Position numbers and translations under genes: made by a program. From CAYPEK01 sp964409645 (lineage in GTDB: Bacteria; UBP15; UBA6099): a stretch of DNA of 33,902 nucleotides. The stretch is from positions 1 to 33,902 of the forward strand of contig CAYPEK010000040.1 in the NCBI GenBank assembly GCA_964409645.1, read 5' to 3'. Shown here one piece after another: positions 31,853 through 33,902 of the stretch. Numbering within the stretch: position 1 is the first letter of the stretch; every line of letters starts with the position of its first letter. The notes under the pieces were generated by a model. That model saw nothing but the letters and a program-made list of their open reading frames with translations. It did not search any database and was not told the origin of the DNA.

Positions 31853-32143
31853 TTACATTCCTTCGAAGAAGCCCGATATTTTCTGGCCCTTCTGTATGGT
31901 TACTATCGCTTTTTTCCAGTCGGATGTGTATCCGCGAAATCTTCCCATGCTTTTCCGCCGCCCGTGCATTGCCACGATGTTAACCTTCTCAACATTCACC
32001 TTGAAAAGTTTCTCCACCGCTTTTTCCACGTCGGTCTTCGTCGCGTCGTTCGCAACCTTGAAATAATACTTCCCGGTCGAGAGCGCCGTGTGGCTCTTTT
32101 CCGATATGATCGGAGCAACAATTATGTCTCTTGCGTCTTTCAT
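31853..32143 (-). CDS. rplW: 50S ribosomal protein L23
   Basis: A 96-residue L23 at the tunnel exit, the docking site for trigger factor and SRP. Motifs: IIVAPIISEKSHTAL, YYFKVANDATKTDVEKAVEK, LFKVNVEKVNIVAMHGRRK, and the SDWKKAIVTIQKGQKI ending. The ATG at 32143 has GGAG 5 bases upstream and gives the family N-terminus; the open frame upstream lies inside rplD. Confidence 0.97.
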   Translation of the reverse strand: MKDARDIIVAPIISEKSHTALSTGKYYFKVANDATKTDVEKAVEKLFKVNVEKVNIVAMHGRRKSMGRFRGYTSDWKKAIVTIQKGQKISGFFEGM

Positions 32144-32157
32144 GATTCTCCGTCCCG

Positions 32158-32727
32158 TCAGCCTTTGAGATTCAGCCGTTCGGCCGTCTGCGGCCCGACC
32201 AGCAGCCATTCGTTATCGAGCAGGTCTTTTATGTTCAGCTTGTCAGAATGCAGGCATTTCACTCCCTGCAAGTTCCTCGCCGACTTCAGCAGATTCTTCG
32301 ATTCTTCGCCGCCGTCGTAAACGAACAGCACTTTGCTTTCCATCTTCTTCTCTTCGAGGAACGCTTTGAATTTCTTCGTTGAAGGTTCTTCGATTTTCAG
32401 ATCGCAAATCACCACGCGGCCTTCCGCAACCTTCATCTCGATGACGCTCGCGAGCGCGGCCTTGCGCACTTTCTTGTTGATCTTCAGAGAATAGTTCTCC
32501 AGCGTGTTGCCGAACGCGCGACCGCCGCCACGCCATTGCACGGCACGGATACTTCCCTGCCTCGCTCGGCCGGTGCCTTTCTGCCTCCACGGTTTCACGC
32601 CGCCGCCGCTCACTTCGCTCCGGCTTTTCTGCTTCGCCGTGCTCCTGCGGCCGTTCGCGCGCTCAATCCTTAGGGCCTCAACTATTACCTGCTTGTTTAC
32701 TCTCTTTTGTTTTCCGCTTGTTTCCAT
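32158..32727 (-). CDS. rplD: 50S ribosomal protein L4
   Basis: A 189-residue L4, with an extended loop lining the exit tunnel (QKSRSEVSGGGVKPWRQKGT, GRARQGSIRAVQWRGGGRAF) and a globular domain (IEMKVAEGRVVICDL). The ATG at 32727 is chosen; a TTG two codons upstream sits closer to an AAGG site and is a possible alternative. In some bacteria L4 represses its own S10 operon; the leader for that is outside the window. Confidence 0.96.
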   Translation of the reverse strand: METSGKQKRVNKQVIVEALRIERANGRRSTAKQKSRSEVSGGGVKPWRQKGTGRARQGSIRAVQWRGGGRAFGNTLENYSLKINKKVRKAALASVIEMKVAEGRVVICDLKIEEPSTKKFKAFLEEKKMESKVLFVYDGGEESKNLLKSARNLQGVKCLHSDKLNIKDLLDNEWLLVGPQTAERLNLKG

Positions 32728-32741
32728 TATCAAACAGCCTT

Positions 32742-33506
32742 TTATTTAAGGTTTTCTATAATCACAAGCGAGTTCGCCTTTCCCGGCACCGCGCCTCTTA
32801 CGGCTACGATGTACTTCCGGGCCTTCTCGGCTTTCGCTTCCTTCTTCTTCTCTTCCTTCTGTTCCGTCGTTTCGGCCGCGACATCCGCCGCCTGCTCCAT
32901 CGCCTGCTGCGTTTCCGGCTCTTCGACCGGCATCGGCGCGTCCTCGCCGAACGGTTTAATCCGCACGAGATCGAGGTTGCGTACTGTCACCCGCGCCGCG
33001 CCCATGTGCCCCGGGCCTCTTTTGCCCTTGAACACTCTCTGCGCATCCGTCGCGCCGCCGCTCATCGGCCTGCGATGCACTTTCTCTGCTCCGTGGCTGT
33101 CTTCCGACCCGCGGAAATTGTGCCTCTTCATGCCGCCCGCGAAACCGCGTCCGATGCTCGTGCCCACTACCTTGACCTTCGTGTTTTCCTTGAAGATCAT
33201 TTCGGCGGTGAGTTCGTCTCCGACCTTCACGTCGTCGATCTGTTCCGTCCTGAACTCGCGAAGCACCTTGAACGCTGTCTTCACACCTGCTTTTTTGAAC
33301 TTGCCGGCCATCGGCTTGTTCATCTTTTCCATCTTCGCAGGCTGAAATCCCATCTGGACGGCGTTGTACTTCTCTTTGCCATCCTTGGTCTTGATCTGCG
33401 TGATTGTGCACGGCCCGACCTCGATTAGAGTGACAGGAATGACGTTCCCGTTCTTATCGAATATGCGGGTCATGCCGAGTTTTTTCCCAATGAGTCCCGA
33501 AACCAT
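32742..33506 (-). CDS. rplC: 50S ribosomal protein L3 with acidic/Ala-rich insert
   Basis: L3 starts large-subunit assembly. The core is clear (GLIGKKLGMTRIFDKNG, GTSIGRGFAGGMKRHNFRG, GPGHMGAARVTVRNLDLVRI). Between VRI (residue 183) and the last strands KYIVAVRGAVPGKANSLVII there are about 46 extra residues rich in Glu, Ala, Gln and Lys, where L3 normally has a short turn. This raises the length to 254 from about 210. The insert would project from the C-terminal beta-barrel edge. It lies 7 bases after rpsJ. Confidence 0.96.
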   Translation of the reverse strand: MVSGLIGKKLGMTRIFDKNGNVIPVTLIEVGPCTITQIKTKDGKEKYNAVQMGFQPAKMEKMNKPMAGKFKKAGVKTAFKVLREFRTEQIDDVKVGDELTAEMIFKENTKVKVVGTSIGRGFAGGMKRHNFRGSEDSHGAEKVHRRPMSGGATDAQRVFKGKRGPGHMGAARVTVRNLDLVRIKPFGEDAPMPVEEPETQQAMEQAADVAAETTEQKEEKKKEAKAEKARKYIVAVRGAVPGKANSLVIIENLK

Positions 33507-33512
33507 GGCATT

Positions 33513-33821
33513 TTACCTTTTTATTTCGATATCTACACCCGAAGGCAGCTCGAGCTGCTTGAGCGCGTCGATCGTCGCGGGCGTCGGATTTTCGATGTCT
33601 ATCAGGCGCTTGTGCGTCCTGATCTCGAAATGCTCGCGCGATTTCTTGTCCACGTGCGGCGACCTCAGCACGCAGAAGCGCTCGATATCGACGGGCAGCG
33701 GTATCGGGCCGAGCGCATTCGCGCCGCTTCCCTTCACCGTGTCCGCGATCCTCTGCGCCGCAGCGTCGAGTATCGTGTTGTCAAATGACTTCAATTTAAT
33801 TCTAATCTTAAGTTTCGCCAT
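33513..33821 (-). CDS. rpsJ: 30S ribosomal protein S10
   Basis: A 102-residue S10, also the NusE antitermination partner of NusB. Typical parts: KIRIKLKSFDNTILDAAAQR at the start, GPIPLPVDIERFCVLRSPHV, and the loop DKKSREHFEIRTHKRLIDIE, ending in LPSGVDIEIK. It is preceded by tuf, the common arrangement of a str operon running into S10. Confidence 0.98.
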   Translation of the reverse strand: MAKLKIRIKLKSFDNTILDAAAQRIADTVKGSGANALGPIPLPVDIERFCVLRSPHVDKKSREHFEIRTHKRLIDIENPTPATIDALKQLELPSGVDIEIKR

Positions 33822-33845
33822 GAGCCGATCCTTAACCTTGACTTA

Positions 33846-33902
33846 TCATTCTAAAATATCTGTGACTACGCCGGCGCCTACCGTGCGGCCGCCCTCGCGG
33901 AT
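33846..33902 (-). CDS. tuf: Elongation factor Tu, C-terminal end only (5' part outside window)
   Basis: The last 18 codons and TGA stop are present, encoding IREGGRTVGAGVVTDILE, the conserved end of EF-Tu domain 3. EF-Tu delivers aminoacyl-tRNA to the ribosome. The stop lies about 25 bases before the rpsJ start, so tuf is probably in the same transcript. Confidence 0.93.
   Translation of the reverse strand: MREGGRTVGAGVVTDILE

Overview
The window is bacterial chromosome of moderate to high G+C, with a few AT-rich intergenic gaps. Its right half (18245-33902, all minus strand) is a continuous str/S10-spc-alpha ribosomal superoperon: the 3' end of tuf, then rpsJ-rplCDWB-rpsS-rplV-rpsC-rplP-rpmC-rpsQ-rplNXE-rpsN-rpsH-rplFR-rpsE-rplO-secY-adk-map-infA-rpmJ-rpsM-rpsK-rpsD-rpoA-rplQ, closed by a strong intrinsic terminator. 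The order is typical of bacteria, but rpmD (L30) is missing between rpsE and rplO. Several proteins carry Ala/Glu/Lys-rich additions: an S5 tail, an S17 tail, an insert near the end of L3, a short IF1 tail and a charged RNA polymerase alpha linker. The ribosomal genes alone do not let me name the phylum. The metabolic genes suggest an anaerobic or facultative, probably uncultured lineage, which is inference.

Left of the superoperon on the minus strand lie truA, a secreted TPR-repeat protein with its own promoter, an MgtE-type membrane protein whose ion-filter motif is lost, and tRNA-Ala(TGC) with a strong promoter. Next comes a three-gene acyl-CoA operon (13860 down to 8796): an acetyl-CoA hydrolase/transferase fused to a GNAT acetyltransferase, a fused alpha-beta ADP-forming acyl-CoA synthetase, and a BioD-like/DRTGG-domain ATPase. 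Together they fit acyl-CoA/acetate interconversion with ATP formation.

The plus-strand operon 3447-8737 encodes part of the glycine cleavage system: gcvT, gcvH, a single-cysteine flavin disulfide oxidoreductase of the CoA-disulfide reductase/NADH oxidase type where an E3 (lpdA) might be expected, lipoyl synthase lipA, and an alkaline-phosphatase-superfamily phosphohydrolase. gcvP and a dithiol LpdA are not in the window. Opposite this operon is a divergent pair of unrecognised membrane-protein genes.

The left edge holds the C-terminal two thirds of a NodU/CmcH-type carbamoyltransferase and a convergent phasin-like gene with a consensus sigma-70 promoter. They share a bidirectional terminator.

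No insertion sequence, prophage, CRISPR array or replication origin was seen. The least ordinary items are the CoADR-like enzyme in the gcv/lipA operon, the filter-less MgtE homologue with a structured leader, the CoA-transferase-GNAT fusion beside an ADP-forming synthetase, and the recurring charged additions in translation proteins.
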